Source of the DNA: Phycisphaera sp.
Lineage (GTDB): Bacteria; Planctomycetota; Phycisphaerae; Phycisphaerales; UBA1924
Assembly: GCA_020639255.1 (NCBI GenBank)
Contig: JACKGZ010000002.1
Coordinates: 310,001 to 374,000, forward strand
DNA: 64,000 bases
Direction of reading: 5' to 3'
Below, piece after piece: positions 35,065-44,621 of the stretch. Positions within the stretch are counted from its first letter, which is position 1. Each line of letters begins with the position of its first letter. A program made the position numbers and the translations under genes. Under the pieces are notes generated by a model that saw nothing but the letters and a program-made list of their open reading frames with translations, was not told where the DNA came from and did no database searches.

Positions 35065-35158
35065 TGCGGTTCTTCCTGTGCTGGATTGGAGAGCGCGTGA
35101 TTCCGTGCCGGGGCGAACCTTGGAGCGGGCGGGCCTATTCCACAGGATGCCGGGGAAT

Positions 35159-36511
35159 TCAGATCGTCGGCTGGGGCGGGCGGACGGCCTTGGTCGCTAA
35201 GACCCCGAGGGCCATGGCAACAGCGGCGCTGATATAGAAGGCGGGCCCGAAGTCTCCGCCGGCCAGTCGTGCCCCGAGGGCGACGAGGAAGGGGCCGGTC
35301 GCGGTGCCGGCGACGAAGAGGGTTGTGACGAAGCCCCGGATCTCGCCGTGGTGCGGTCGCCCGAAGAACCGTGCGACGGCCGGCCCGAAGGAGGCGGTGT
35401 AGAGCCCCTGCGAGAGGCCGAAGGTCGCCATGCTGATCGAGGCGTGCAGGGCCGATGAGGCGAGCCCCATGACGATGAACGAGAGCGCCATCATGAGGCA
35501 CGCGACGGGCAGGAGCACGCGGGCGGCGATCTTGTCGGCGATCGGGCCTGAGATGAGCGTTGAGATGAGCAGCGCGACGCCCCAGGCGCTGGCGGCGGTG
35601 GCGCCGGCCTTCTTGAAGTTGACGACATTGGCGTGCTCGAGGATCGGCTGGATGTGGAAGATCATGGCGGTGCCGACGAGGCCGCTGAGCATTCCCGGGA
35701 GCATGAGCGCCCAGAAGGTGAGCGTGGCGCGGGCCTGTGGAAGGGTGAAGTGCGCGGGAACCTCGGGCTGTGTGTGCTGCTTGTGGATCTTCTGCCAGCG
35801 CTTGTGTTCGCCCGGGGGCTCGTTGTCGAGGTGCTGCCCGATGTCCTCGGGCTTGTTGCGGTAGATGGTCGCAACGAACGGGAGGACGAGCAGGCAGACG
35901 GAGAGTCCGAGGATGGCGTAGCCCTGTCGCCAGCCGACGGCCGCGATGAGCCAGACGGTGGTCTGCGGCGCGACGACGCAGGCGGCGCCGAAGCCGGCGT
36001 GCTTGATGGACTCGACGGTCGCGAGCCTGCGCTCGAACCAGAGCGCGAGCAGGTGCGAGCTGAGCATGCCCATCGAACCCTGACCGAAGAGGCGGATGAG
36101 GAAGAAGCCGAGCGTGAGGGCGAATGCGTTGAGCGATCGCGAGACGACGAGACATCCGAGCGTGAGGCCGAGCGCGACGAGGGCGGTGGTGATGCGGGGC
36201 CCGAGCGTGTCGGAGAGTCGGCCGATGCGCCGGAGCGGGAAGGCGGCGGCGAGCGTGCCGACGAGGTAGGCGGTGCTGAGCGATTCAAGCGAGAGGCCGA
36301 GCGACTCGCGGAAGGACGTGTTGAACTGGCTGACGACGACGGATTGACCCGGGAGCGTGCAGCAGACCATGACGAGCGAGACGGGGAGCATGAGCCAGCC
36401 GAAGTAGAAGCGCGACTCCGGGTGGAGCTCGGGCTCGGGCGGGAGGCCTTGGGCTTGGGCCTGAGTTTGGGGAGCGGGTTGCTCTTGGAGCTGATCTTGG
36501 AGTTGGGTCAC
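35159..36511 (-). CDS. major facilitator superfamily transporter (OFA/MCT-like)
   Basis: A twelve-helix MFS permease of about 450 residues. It begins with a Gln/Pro-rich cytosolic segment (QDQLQEQPAPQ), then YFGWLMLPVSLVMVCC. The family motif between helices 2 and 3 is present as RIGRLSDTLGPRITT. The middle loop and overall pattern resemble oxalate/formate or monocarboxylate transporters. The start is uncertain: GTG at 36511 is used here, but GTG 36535 and TTG 36559 are also open and none has a strong ribosome site. It is divergent from the nucleotide-transporter-like gene. Confidence 0.8.
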   Translation of the reverse strand: MTQLQDQLQEQPAPQTQAQAQGLPPEPELHPESRFYFGWLMLPVSLVMVCCTLPGQSVVVSQFNTSFRESLGLSLESLSTAYLVGTLAAAFPLRRIGRLSDTLGPRITTALVALGLTLGCLVVSRSLNAFALTLGFFLIRLFGQGSMGMLSSHLLALWFERRLATVESIKHAGFGAACVVAPQTTVWLIAAVGWRQGYAILGLSVCLLVLPFVATIYRNKPEDIGQHLDNEPPGEHKRWQKIHKQHTQPEVPAHFTLPQARATLTFWALMLPGMLSGLVGTAMIFHIQPILEHANVVNFKKAGATAASAWGVALLISTLISGPIADKIAARVLLPVACLMMALSFIVMGLASSALHASISMATFGLSQGLYTASFGPAVARFFGRPHHGEIRGFVTTLFVAGTATGPFLVALGARLAGGDFGPAFYISAAVAMALGVLATKAVRPPQPTI

Positions 36512-36591
36512 GGGCGAGGGTAGCTCGGCGTGAACGGCCAGTGCGTGTGTATACCGCAACCGCTTCGTGAAAGTGTGATAGAACGTGTCGC

Positions 36592-37971
36592 GTGAACGAG
36601 AGCCAGGGCAACACGGGTCGGCGTCGGTGGCCCGTGCCGGTGGTGGACGTGGCGCGGGGCGAGTGGAAGCCCGTGCTGCTGTCGGGCGGGTTCTTTTTCT
36701 GCGTGCTGTTCGCGATCATGATGCTGCGCCCGGTGCGCGAGGCGATGGGCGTTGAGCGCGGCATGGACTCGATGCGGTCGCTCTTCTACTGGACCGCGGG
36801 CGTCTCGCTCGTCGTCGCGTTGCTCTTCGGCGGGCTGGTGAGCCGGGTCGATAGGCGGCGGTTTATCCCGATCGGGTTCCGGGTCGTGATGCTGTACCTT
36901 GTGGTGTTCGCGGCTGCGCGAGGCGTGATGGGCGACGACGTGAAGCGCTACGCGGGGGCGGCCTTCTATGTGTGGTTCAGCGTCTTCAACATGTTCGTGA
37001 CGAGCGTGTTCTGGGCGTACATGGCGGACATCTGGCGGCTCGATCAGGCGAAGCGGCTGTACCCGGTGATCGGTGTGGGCGGGACGCTCGGGGCGTTTCT
37101 GGGGCCGCTACTGGCAGGGAAGCTTGGAAGGCACTTCGATGCGCAGGCACCGATTCTGGTGCTGCTGATTTCAATCGTTGTGTTTGAATGCGCGGCACGT
37201 TGCATGATGGCGCTCGATCGCCAGCCAATGCAAGATGAACAGATCAAACGCCGGGCCCACGTTGTCGGTGGAACGATGCTTGATGGGCTCAAAATGGTCG
37301 CCCGTTCGCCCTATTTGTTCTGCGTCGCGCTCAATGCGGCGTTCATCGCGGTGAGCGCCACGCTCGTGTACTTCGCGAGCGCAAGGCTCGTTGTTGATAG
37401 ATCAAAGGAGATGGGCGAACGCTTGGTGCTCTTTGCACAGCTCGATATAGCCAAGCAACTTGCAACGCTCGTACTTCAGATCTTCGTGACGAAGAGGTTG
37501 CTACGCACGATCGGTGTGGGTGGGACGCTGTGTGTACTCCCATTGCTGACGGTCGCGGGATTTGCCTTAGTCAAGATGGTGCAGGGAGAGTCCGAGCTCG
37601 TGATCTGGGGCACGTTCGCGGTGTTCCAGGGGCTGCACTCGGCGACGCGGTACGCGGTGATGCGGCCGGCGCGGGAGACGCTGTTCTCGGTGCTGAGCGA
37701 GGGCGAGAAGTACAAGGCCAAAACGGTCGTGGACATGTTCGTCTACCGGGCGGGCGACGTCGCTGGGGCCCGGGTCGAGCAGATGCTCGTGGGGGCGGCG
37801 GGGGTGACCCTGGGCTCGATGGTCATGCTGACCGCCCCGATGGCGGGGGTCTGGGTGATTCTGGCCCTCGGCCTTGGGGTGATGCAGCGGAAGCGGGCCG
37901 GTTGTGGTACACCCTCCTCGCTGGAGCGGACAGACACGGGAGCGACGGATGACCACACGGACAAGGCGTGA
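36592..37971 (+). CDS. ATP/ADP-translocase-like (Npt) MFS transporter
   Basis: A 459-residue membrane protein with about eleven hydrophobic helices. LLSGGFFFCVLFAIMMLRPVREAMGV near the N-terminus is characteristic of the NTP/NDP transporter (Tlc/Npt) branch of MFS, and GVGGTLGAFLGPLLAGKLG matches its central part. Obligate intracellular bacteria use such carriers to import ATP; in free-living planctomycetes related proteins exist with unknown substrates. GTG start at 36592 without a clear ribosome site. The end overlaps the next gene by 23 bases, so the two are cotranscribed. Confidence 0.75.
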   Translation: MNESQGNTGRRRWPVPVVDVARGEWKPVLLSGGFFFCVLFAIMMLRPVREAMGVERGMDSMRSLFYWTAGVSLVVALLFGGLVSRVDRRRFIPIGFRVVMLYLVVFAAARGVMGDDVKRYAGAAFYVWFSVFNMFVTSVFWAYMADIWRLDQAKRLYPVIGVGGTLGAFLGPLLAGKLGRHFDAQAPILVLLISIVVFECAARCMMALDRQPMQDEQIKRRAHVVGGTMLDGLKMVARSPYLFCVALNAAFIAVSATLVYFASARLVVDRSKEMGERLVLFAQLDIAKQLATLVLQIFVTKRLLRTIGVGGTLCVLPLLTVAGFALVKMVQGESELVIWGTFAVFQGLHSATRYAVMRPARETLFSVLSEGEKYKAKTVVDMFVYRAGDVAGARVEQMLVGAAGVTLGSMVMLTAPMAGVWVILALGLGVMQRKRAGCGTPSSLERTDTGATDDHTDKA

Positions 37972-39142
37972 GTTTTTGGGCGAATCGGCGGCGTTTGCTG
38001 CGGCGATGGGCGTGGCGCCGATGGCGTTTGCCCAGGGAAAAGCCGCGATGACGGGCAGAGCGTCCAAGCCGCTGGATCTCTTGATGCTGGGCGGGACGGG
38101 GTTCCTCGGGCCGCACATCGTGTGGCGGGCGCAGGAGCGTGGACACAACGTGACGCTCTTCAACCGCGGGCAGACGGGGCCGGATTTGTTCCCGGATCTG
38201 GAACTGATCGAGGGCGATCGCTACACGGATCTATCGCATCTGAAATCGGCTGTCGAAGAGGGGCGTATCTGGCACGGTGCGATCGACACGTTCGCGTATG
38301 TGCCGAGCGTGGTGACGGACATGATGGGCGTGATCAGGGACGCGGTGCAGCATTACACGCTTGTGTCGACGGTGTCGGTGTACGCGGACTTTGGTACGGT
38401 CGGCGCGGATGAATCGGCGCCGCTTGCGGAAGTTCCGGATGATGTCGCGGCTGGGATCAAGTCACATCGCGAGGTGAACGAGCACTACGGCGCAATGAAG
38501 GCGCGGTGTGAGAAGGCAGGTGAGGATGGCATGCCCGGCCGGATCGCCAATGTCAGGCCCGGGTTGATCGTGGGGCCGAGAGACACGACTGGGCGGTTTA
38601 CATACTGGGCGGTGCGGGGTTCTGAGGGCGGCACGATGATCGCGCCGGGTGATCCGAAGGATCCGATCCAGGTGATCGACGTGCGCGATCTCGCGGACTT
38701 CATCGTTCTCGCGTTCGAGCGGAAGCTGTCGGGCGCGTACAACGCGATCAGCCCGGCGGGGATGTTCACGATCGGAGACGTCGTGGAGTCGGCGATCAGG
38801 GTCGGAGACGCAGGCACGGAGGCCGAGTGGATCGACGCGGACTTCCTCGCGGCGCACGGCGTGAACGGCTGGCAGCACATGCCCGCATGGATCTCCCAGA
38901 GCACACCGGGGTATGAGGGCTTCGGGACGAACAACTGCGAGAAGGCGACGAAGGCGGGCATGACGATCCGCCCGATGGACGAGACGATGCGCGCGACGCT
39001 TGAGTACTACCGCACGCGGGGGCCCGAGCTCGTCGCCGAGCGGGGTGAGGAATTCGGCGCGCAGTGGCGTCAGTCGGTGCGAGGCGGGTTGCCCAAAGAA
39101 CTCGAATCGCAGGTGCTCGAGGCGTGGAACAACCGCGGCTGA
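37949..39142 (+). CDS. Tat-exported NAD-dependent epimerase/dehydratase
   Basis: A 397-residue extended SDR protein. It starts with a twin-arginine signal (RTRREFLGESAAF, cleavage near AFAQG). The NAD-binding glycine motif is GGTGFLGPH (48-56), and an acid/basic position follows in LFNRGQ. A YxxxK catalytic pair appears as YGAMK. Export by the Tat route of a folded SDR with bound cofactor is a known planctomycete feature. The start overlaps the end of the transporter gene by 23 bases. Substrate is unknown, probably a sugar derivative. Confidence 0.83.
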   Translation: MTTRTRREFLGESAAFAAAMGVAPMAFAQGKAAMTGRASKPLDLLMLGGTGFLGPHIVWRAQERGHNVTLFNRGQTGPDLFPDLELIEGDRYTDLSHLKSAVEEGRIWHGAIDTFAYVPSVVTDMMGVIRDAVQHYTLVSTVSVYADFGTVGADESAPLAEVPDDVAAGIKSHREVNEHYGAMKARCEKAGEDGMPGRIANVRPGLIVGPRDTTGRFTYWAVRGSEGGTMIAPGDPKDPIQVIDVRDLADFIVLAFERKLSGAYNAISPAGMFTIGDVVESAIRVGDAGTEAEWIDADFLAAHGVNGWQHMPAWISQSTPGYEGFGTNNCEKATKAGMTIRPMDETMRATLEYYRTRGPELVAERGEEFGAQWRQSVRGGLPKELESQVLEAWNNRG

Positions 39143-39222
39143 GCCATTTCACAGACCCTTTTCAGAGCGCACCCGGCCTCGGATCTATGATCTGGGGCTT
39201 GGTCGCTTTTGGGTCCATCCGG

Positions 39223-40047
39223 ATGGCTGATGTCGCACGCAAGGTCTTGAGTGCCGGTGTCGCGATCGTTGTCACAATCGGACTCGCAGGTTGTTTCACG
39301 ATTCATGTCGACAACCCGAACTTTCCAGCGACGGCACGGGAGATCAGTGCAGATTTGGCGCGAATGGAGCGAGATCCTGTGCGGCTTCGGCGTCCGGTGA
39401 TTGTGCTGAGCGGGTACCGCTCGCCGCATCCGGTGGCATCGCGGCTGGCAGAGCGGATCTGCGACCTGACGGGTGCGGAGCGCGACGAGGTGCAGTCGCT
39501 CGCGTACATCTGGTCGGGCACGGTCGAGGGGCCTGCGCGGCAAGCGGTCGCGCGGGTGGAGAAGCTCTGGCCCTCGGACGATCAGGATTGGACGAGCGAG
39601 GTGGATGTTGTTGCGATCTCGATGGGCGGGCTTGTTGCGAGGCTCGCGGCGGCGTATCCGGAGCTGCGCGGCGAGCCGGGCGGCAAGCGTCTGAAGATCG
39701 GGACGCTTTACACGCTGGCGAGCCCGCATCGCGGGGCGAGGCTGGCCGATTGGATCCGTCTGGACTCGGCGTGCTGTTCGATGAAACCGGGTTCCGAGTT
39801 CTTGGTGGCGCTCGATGAGGCGTTCGCGAGCCGCGAGTACGAGGTGGTGCCCTACGCCGTGCTCCGCGACAAATGGGTCGGCGCGAAGCACGCTTCGCCT
39901 GTCGGGCAGGAGCCGATCTGGGTGCCCGGGCGTCTCGTGATGAGCCACCACCTGGTGTCGTTCAACAAGCGGATCCGCGCGGACCTGGCGCGCCGACTGC
40001 GCCGCGAAGTGCCGCTCGCCCAGCCGAGCACGCCGCCCAGCGAATGA
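39223..40047 (+). CDS. lipoprotein alpha/beta hydrolase
   Basis: A 274-residue predicted lipoprotein. From ATG 39223 the signal peptide runs to a lipobox IGLAGC with Cys24 as the lipidated residue; an ATG at 39187 would lengthen the signal. The lipase-like nucleophile elbow is VVAISMGGLVARLAAAYP (Ser in ISMGG), and YTLASPHRGARLADW resembles the region after it in PGAP1/lipase-type esterases. A late His in VMSHHLVSFN could complete the triad. It likely acts on an envelope lipid or ester. Cotranscription with the upstream epimerase is possible (gap about 80 bases). Confidence 0.75.
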   Translation: MADVARKVLSAGVAIVVTIGLAGCFTIHVDNPNFPATAREISADLARMERDPVRLRRPVIVLSGYRSPHPVASRLAERICDLTGAERDEVQSLAYIWSGTVEGPARQAVARVEKLWPSDDQDWTSEVDVVAISMGGLVARLAAAYPELRGEPGGKRLKIGTLYTLASPHRGARLADWIRLDSACCSMKPGSEFLVALDEAFASREYEVVPYAVLRDKWVGAKHASPVGQEPIWVPGRLVMSHHLVSFNKRIRADLARRLRREVPLAQPSTPPSE

Positions 40048-40050
40048 GCC

Positions 40051-40971
40051 TTATTCTGCATTCTGATTTCGGAGCTCGTTCATCGCCTCGGCAAACCGAT
40101 TCCCGAGATCGATGAAGCCCTCGGTGTCGTAGTGGTAGGGATCCGAGTAGGCGTAGCCGTCGGTCGAGGTGACGATCGCGGCATCCGTGTCGTGCTCGGC
40201 GACGTCGTGTTGGCCGGCGCGGACGGCGTCGCCGAACGGCCAGACTCGCGCGACGTTGGGCGTATCGGCCGCGGAGTCGCTGATGCGTCCGAAGACGAAG
40301 GGCAGGTCGTCCTTGCGGAGGGCGGCGCGGAAGAGCTCAGCAAGCTCGGCGAGGTGCTCGCCGTATTCCTTGGCGGCGTCTTCCTGTGTGCCGTCGGACT
40401 CGCCCTGCATCCAGACGATGCCGGCGGGGATGAGCGTGTCGTCCTTGCCGTCGCCGTCGATATCCCGGACGCGCATCGCGGCGTCGATCGCAGCGAGCGC
40501 GTGGTCATACTGATTGATGCCCTGTCCCTTGCCCTCGCCCCTCGCGTCGTGGGGATCCCAGACGCCCCAGTTCTGCGCGCGTGCGTCGATGGATGTGCCG
40601 CCGCGGGCGTACTTGATGATCGCGATCTTCTCGCTCGGACGCAGCTCGCGGATATGTCGCGCGAAGGTGAGTTCGGGCCCGAAGCGGTCGCTGTGCGTGA
40701 CTTCCTTGCCGTCGGTCCTGGCTTGTGTGCCAAAGCCCGGGCGAAGGCTGGTCCAGAGCCCGACGGCCTCGGCGGGTTTGAGGTCTTCGTGGTGCTCGCC
40801 CAGGAAGATGCGGACGCCCTCGACCTCGCCGCGGAGTTCGACGGGGAGTTGGTTGTTGTAGCCATAGCCGTCCATGTTGGATTGCCCGGCGAGGAGGTAG
40901 ACGTAGTAGGTGTCGGCGTGGGCGAGGGAGGCGGTGAGCGAGAGGGCGAGGGAGGCGAGTGTGCGGTGCAT
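40051..40971 (-). CDS. secreted SASA-family sialate O-acetylesterase-like enzyme
   Basis: A 306-residue exported carbohydrate esterase (CE6/SASA). Signal peptide 1-19 (ending LAHAD). Catalytic Ser31 lies in LLAGQSNMDGYG, the classic SGNH-type block I. Later motifs include YARGGTSID, WMQGESDG (Gly/Asn-type block) and the Asp-His pair in SDPYHYD. Such enzymes remove acetyl groups from sialic acid or xylan. GGAG lies eight bases before the ATG at 40971; longer open frame to 41055 is not supported. Convergent with the lipoprotein hydrolase (4 bases). Confidence 0.85.
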   Translation of the reverse strand: MHRTLASLALSLTASLAHADTYYVYLLAGQSNMDGYGYNNQLPVELRGEVEGVRIFLGEHHEDLKPAEAVGLWTSLRPGFGTQARTDGKEVTHSDRFGPELTFARHIRELRPSEKIAIIKYARGGTSIDARAQNWGVWDPHDARGEGKGQGINQYDHALAAIDAAMRVRDIDGDGKDDTLIPAGIVWMQGESDGTQEDAAKEYGEHLAELAELFRAALRKDDLPFVFGRISDSAADTPNVARVWPFGDAVRAGQHDVAEHDTDAAIVTSTDGYAYSDPYHYDTEGFIDLGNRFAEAMNELRNQNAE

Positions 40972-41047
40972 GCGTTGAACTCCGATGTACACGCGAAAGG
41001 ACACGAGATACGAGCAAACGGGACGCGCCGGCATTGTATGCTCTGGC

Positions 41048-43420
41048 ATGGACACAACGGCCGATCTTGCACCTGACCGTCGCGGTGGGGACGTTCATCC
41101 GCTTGGAGTGATCGGCCATTACAAGCTGCTTGGCGTGCTGGGTGAGGGCGGATTTGGGGTTGTCTACGAAGCCGAGCAGATTGAGCCGGTGCGTCGGCGT
41201 GTGGCGCTGAAGCTGATCAAACCAGGGATGGATTCTGCGGCTGTAGTGGCTCGATTCGAGGCCGAGCGACAAGCGCTAGCCGTGATGGATCACCCGTGCA
41301 TCGCGAAGGTGCTTGACGGTGGGGTGGCGGGGCCTGATTTCGGGAATCGGCCGTACTTCGTGATGGAGCTTGTCAAGGGCGTGCCCATTACGGAGCACTG
41401 CGATACGCAACAGTTGACGATCGATGAGCGGTGTGAGTTGTTCATCAGGGTTTGCGAGGCTGTGCAGCACGCGCACACCAAGGGCGTGGTTCACCGTGAT
41501 CTGAAGCCGAGCAACGTGCTGGTTTCATACTCAGACGAGGGACACGCGGTTCCCAAGGTTATCGACTTTGGCGTGGCTAAGGCGCTCAATCAGCGGCTGA
41601 GTGAGAAGACGATCTATACCGAGCGAGGCCAGCTGATCGGGACGCCCGAGTACATGAGCCCGGAGCAGGCGGAGATGTCGGAGCAGGACATCGACACAAG
41701 GGCGGATGTTTACTCGCTGGGTGTGCTTCTGTACGAGCTACTGACGGGCGTACTGCCGTTCGATCGGGCGACTCTACGCGAAGCGGCGTTCAACGAGATT
41801 CAGCGGATTATTCGTGAGACTGATCCACCGCGGCCAAGTACACGGCTGAGTACATTGCTCAGCGCGGGCAAAAACTCTAGACAAATAGAGCAAATCGTAA
41901 AGACTCGCAAGGCAGATCTGAGATCGCTGACGGGTGTGCTTCGGCAGGATCTTGACTGGGTCATCATGCGATCACTCGAAAAAGACCGAGACCGTAGATA
42001 CCAAACTGCAACAGCAATGGGAGACGAGCTCCGCAGGTATATCGAAGGCGAACCTGTGAAGGCCGGTCCCCCCAATGCGATATATCGAATGGAGAAATTC
42101 TACAAGCGCAATCGTGTCGGAGTGATTGTTGTATCAGTTGGAGCGATAGTGATACTTAGTTTGGCAGTTGTTTCAAGTGCAGGGTATCTGCGGATAAAGA
42201 AAGCTGATGACGCTAAAGCAAAGGCGCTTGCCAATGAGTCGCGAGCGCTTGCGAGTGAACGCGAGAAAACGGCTGAGCTCAATATTGCGATAACCGAAAT
42301 CCAGTCATATCTCGATGCTGAAAATGACCGTCTCAGTGAACTGGCCGGTCAGGCGGTAGGAATTCAAGATGTCAAACAGAATAACGAGAGATTGTTACAG
42401 CTCATTTCAGACAATAGTATTGATTTAACTGAGTTGTTTGAACGGCCGCAGCTCATTACGGTGCATCATAGCGGTCTCGTGTTTTATGATACAGATCTTG
42501 AGAAAACGGTGACGCACATTCGACAGATGAGAACCGAGCATATTCGCCGCGGTTGGTTTGATATTGGGTACCACTTCATAGTTGATACGGCGGGTCGTGT
42601 GTGGGTGGGTCGGTCGCTACTCGAAGAAGGTGCGCATGTCAAAGGGATGAATGCGGGCAATATTGGTGTGTTGGTGTTGGGCGACTATTACGAGCAGGAT
42701 CTCACGACCGAAACTGCTCAAGCTACGATTGAACTATTGCAGAGACTTTGCTTGGCATTTGAGATCGACAAGTCGCGTGTCTATGTCCATCAGGATCTGA
42801 TGCCGACCAGAGATCCGGGTCCGCCACTAAGAGATCTTGTGCATCGATATAAAAATGATGCAGATCTATCGCTGCCAATAAAGCGCTTTGATTCGCCACA
42901 ATATCCGCAATGGATTAAGCGAGACATCGGTTCCCTAATCGAAAGCATAACACTTGTTGAGAGAAAGAATGGATACTCAATAGAAGTGTCTACGAACCAA
43001 ACTATTCTTGACGCGCCATTGGTTGGGCGAATCGAAATCCATTTAGTTGATCTGAGCGGGGCAAGTGTGCAGGTCCCAGAATTTGAAGTAAAAATCGTGT
43101 CGATACCGGAAATATCAGCAATCTGGCCATCGTATCTAGACAGTCAAGGAATACCTATTTCTAATGAAGCAGTGCAAAGCACTGTTGCGAATGGTTTGGA
43201 TGGGAACCCCATTTTGCTCGAATGGTTAGGTGGAATGATGCTCGATAAAGCGATCGCCCAGGATCTGCCGGGCGTTATTCATGAGGGTGTGGCGAGGGTT
43301 GAGATACATCCAGACAAGCTGCTTGGAGCCGCATTGCGTGAAACGGGACTGAACGTGCCTGAAGAGGCAATGGACTTTGAACCAATCGTTAAGAGATATA
43401 AAATCAATACGATTCGATAG
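41048..43420 (+). CDS. transmembrane Ser/Thr protein kinase fused to an extracellular amidase/PGRP domain
   Basis: A 790-residue receptor-type protein. Cytosolic kinase: glycine loop GEGGFG (32-37), Lys55 (VALKLIK), HRDLKPSN (149-156), DFG (173-175), GTPEYMSPEQ activation segment. One membrane helix (about 357-377), then a helical linker with coiled-coil character (385-460). Residues about 465-610 match an amidase_2/PGRP fold: zinc His in TVHHSG (473/474), GYHFIVD (509 His), NIGVLVLGDY, and YVHQDLMPTRDPGP with zinc His581 and Asp589. The C-terminus (600-790) is unassigned. Composition drops from typical GC to AT-rich near residue 270, inside the kinase C-lobe. It could sense or cut cell-wall peptides and signal inward. 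Confidence 0.85.
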   Translation: MDTTADLAPDRRGGDVHPLGVIGHYKLLGVLGEGGFGVVYEAEQIEPVRRRVALKLIKPGMDSAAVVARFEAERQALAVMDHPCIAKVLDGGVAGPDFGNRPYFVMELVKGVPITEHCDTQQLTIDERCELFIRVCEAVQHAHTKGVVHRDLKPSNVLVSYSDEGHAVPKVIDFGVAKALNQRLSEKTIYTERGQLIGTPEYMSPEQAEMSEQDIDTRADVYSLGVLLYELLTGVLPFDRATLREAAFNEIQRIIRETDPPRPSTRLSTLLSAGKNSRQIEQIVKTRKADLRSLTGVLRQDLDWVIMRSLEKDRDRRYQTATAMGDELRRYIEGEPVKAGPPNAIYRMEKFYKRNRVGVIVVSVGAIVILSLAVVSSAGYLRIKKADDAKAKALANESRALASEREKTAELNIAITEIQSYLDAENDRLSELAGQAVGIQDVKQNNERLLQLISDNSIDLTELFERPQLITVHHSGLVFYDTDLEKTVTHIRQMRTEHIRRGWFDIGYHFIVDTAGRVWVGRSLLEEGAHVKGMNAGNIGVLVLGDYYEQDLTTETAQATIELLQRLCLAFEIDKSRVYVHQDLMPTRDPGPPLRDLVHRYKNDADLSLPIKRFDSPQYPQWIKRDIGSLIESITLVERKNGYSIEVSTNQTILDAPLVGRIEIHLVDLSGASVQVPEFEVKIVSIPEISAIWPSYLDSQGIPISNEAVQSTVANGLDGNPILLEWLGGMMLDKAIAQDLPGVIHEGVARVEIHPDKLLGAALRETGLNVPEEAMDFEPIVKRYKINTIR

Positions 43421-43425
43421 GGCAC

Positions 43426-44526
43426 TTACGCCACGGTAATCGACTCATCCAGATACACATCCTGGATCGCGTGCAGCAGTGCCGCCCCTTCCTTGAGCGG
43501 GCGCTGGAAGGCTTTGCGGCCTGAGATGAGGCCCATGCCGCCGGCGCGCTTGTTGATGACGGCGGTCTTGACCGCGTCGGCAAGGTCGCTGGCGCCCTTG
43601 GACTCGCCGCCCGAGTTGATGAGCGGGACGCGGCCCATGTACTGGTTGATGAGCTGGTAGCGGCAGAGGTCGATGGGGTGCCCGCCCTTGCCGGTCTCGT
43701 CGGAGCCGGCGAGTTCGGTGTAGACCTCCTTGCGGAACTTGCCGTAGGAGGAGTTGCCCGAGTTGAGGGCGCTAAAGCCGCCGTTGTTGGTGGGGAGCTT
43801 CTGCTTGACGATGTCGGCCTGGATGGTGGCGCCGAGGTGGTTGGCTTGGCCGGTGAGGTCGGCGGATGAGTGGTAGTCGACGCCGTTGACCTTGAATGCG
43901 TCGTTGCGGATATAGCACCAGAGGACGGTGACCATGCCCAGCTCGTGGGCTTGCGCGAACATGTCGGCGACGTACTGGATCTGCTCGCCCGAGTTGTCGG
44001 AGCCGAAGTAGATCGTCGCGCCGACGGCGACGGCGCCCATGTCCCAGCACTGCTTGATCGTGCCGAAGGGGATCTGCTTGAACTGGTTCGGGTAGGTCAT
44101 GAGCTCGTTGTGGTTGAACTTGACCATGAAGGGGATCTTGTGTGCGTACTTGCGTGCGACGATGCCGAGCACGCCGAACGTCGAGGCGACGGCGTTGCAG
44201 CCGCCCTCGATGGCGAGCTTGACGATGTTCTCGGCGTCGAAGTAGTCGGGGTTGGGCGCGAACGAGGCGCCGGCGGAGTGCTCGATGCCCTGGTCGACGG
44301 GGAGGATCGAGACATAGCCCGTGCCCGCCAGACGACCCGTGTTCAGCATGAGCTGGTAGTTGCGGAGCACGTTGGGCGAGCGGTCGGAGAGGCTCACCAC
44401 GCGGTCAACGAAGTCGGGCCCGGGGAGGTGGAGGCGGTCCTTGGTGACGGTGTTTGAGGTGTAGTCGAAGAGGCTCTTGGCTTCGGGGCCGAGGACTTCG
44501 CGGGGGTTGATGGTCAGGCTGGGCAT
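43426..44526 (-). CDS. fbaB: class I fructose-bisphosphate aldolase (DhnA/FbaB type)
   Basis: A 366-residue Schiff-base aldolase that splits fructose 1,6-bisphosphate in glycolysis or works in reverse in gluconeogenesis. Signatures: SILPVDQGIEHSAG, PFMVKFNHNELM (candidate Lys site), INSGGESKGASDL and GLISGRKAFQRP near the C-terminus (catalytic Lys region and phosphate site). Length matches E. coli FbaB (about 350). ATG at 44526 has a GGGAG ribosome site. The gene ends 5 bases from the end of the kinase gene on the other strand. Confidence 0.9.
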   Translation of the reverse strand: MPSLTINPREVLGPEAKSLFDYTSNTVTKDRLHLPGPDFVDRVVSLSDRSPNVLRNYQLMLNTGRLAGTGYVSILPVDQGIEHSAGASFAPNPDYFDAENIVKLAIEGGCNAVASTFGVLGIVARKYAHKIPFMVKFNHNELMTYPNQFKQIPFGTIKQCWDMGAVAVGATIYFGSDNSGEQIQYVADMFAQAHELGMVTVLWCYIRNDAFKVNGVDYHSSADLTGQANHLGATIQADIVKQKLPTNNGGFSALNSGNSSYGKFRKEVYTELAGSDETGKGGHPIDLCRYQLINQYMGRVPLINSGGESKGASDLADAVKTAVINKRAGGMGLISGRKAFQRPLKEGAALLHAIQDVYLDESITVA

Positions 44527-44621
44527 CTGGTGAACTCCCTGGGTGCTTCTGGTGGGCGGAATCGCCTGACTATAGGCTGGAGCAACGTGGTCGATTCTTG
44601 TATGCAGGCCGGGGGACGCTG

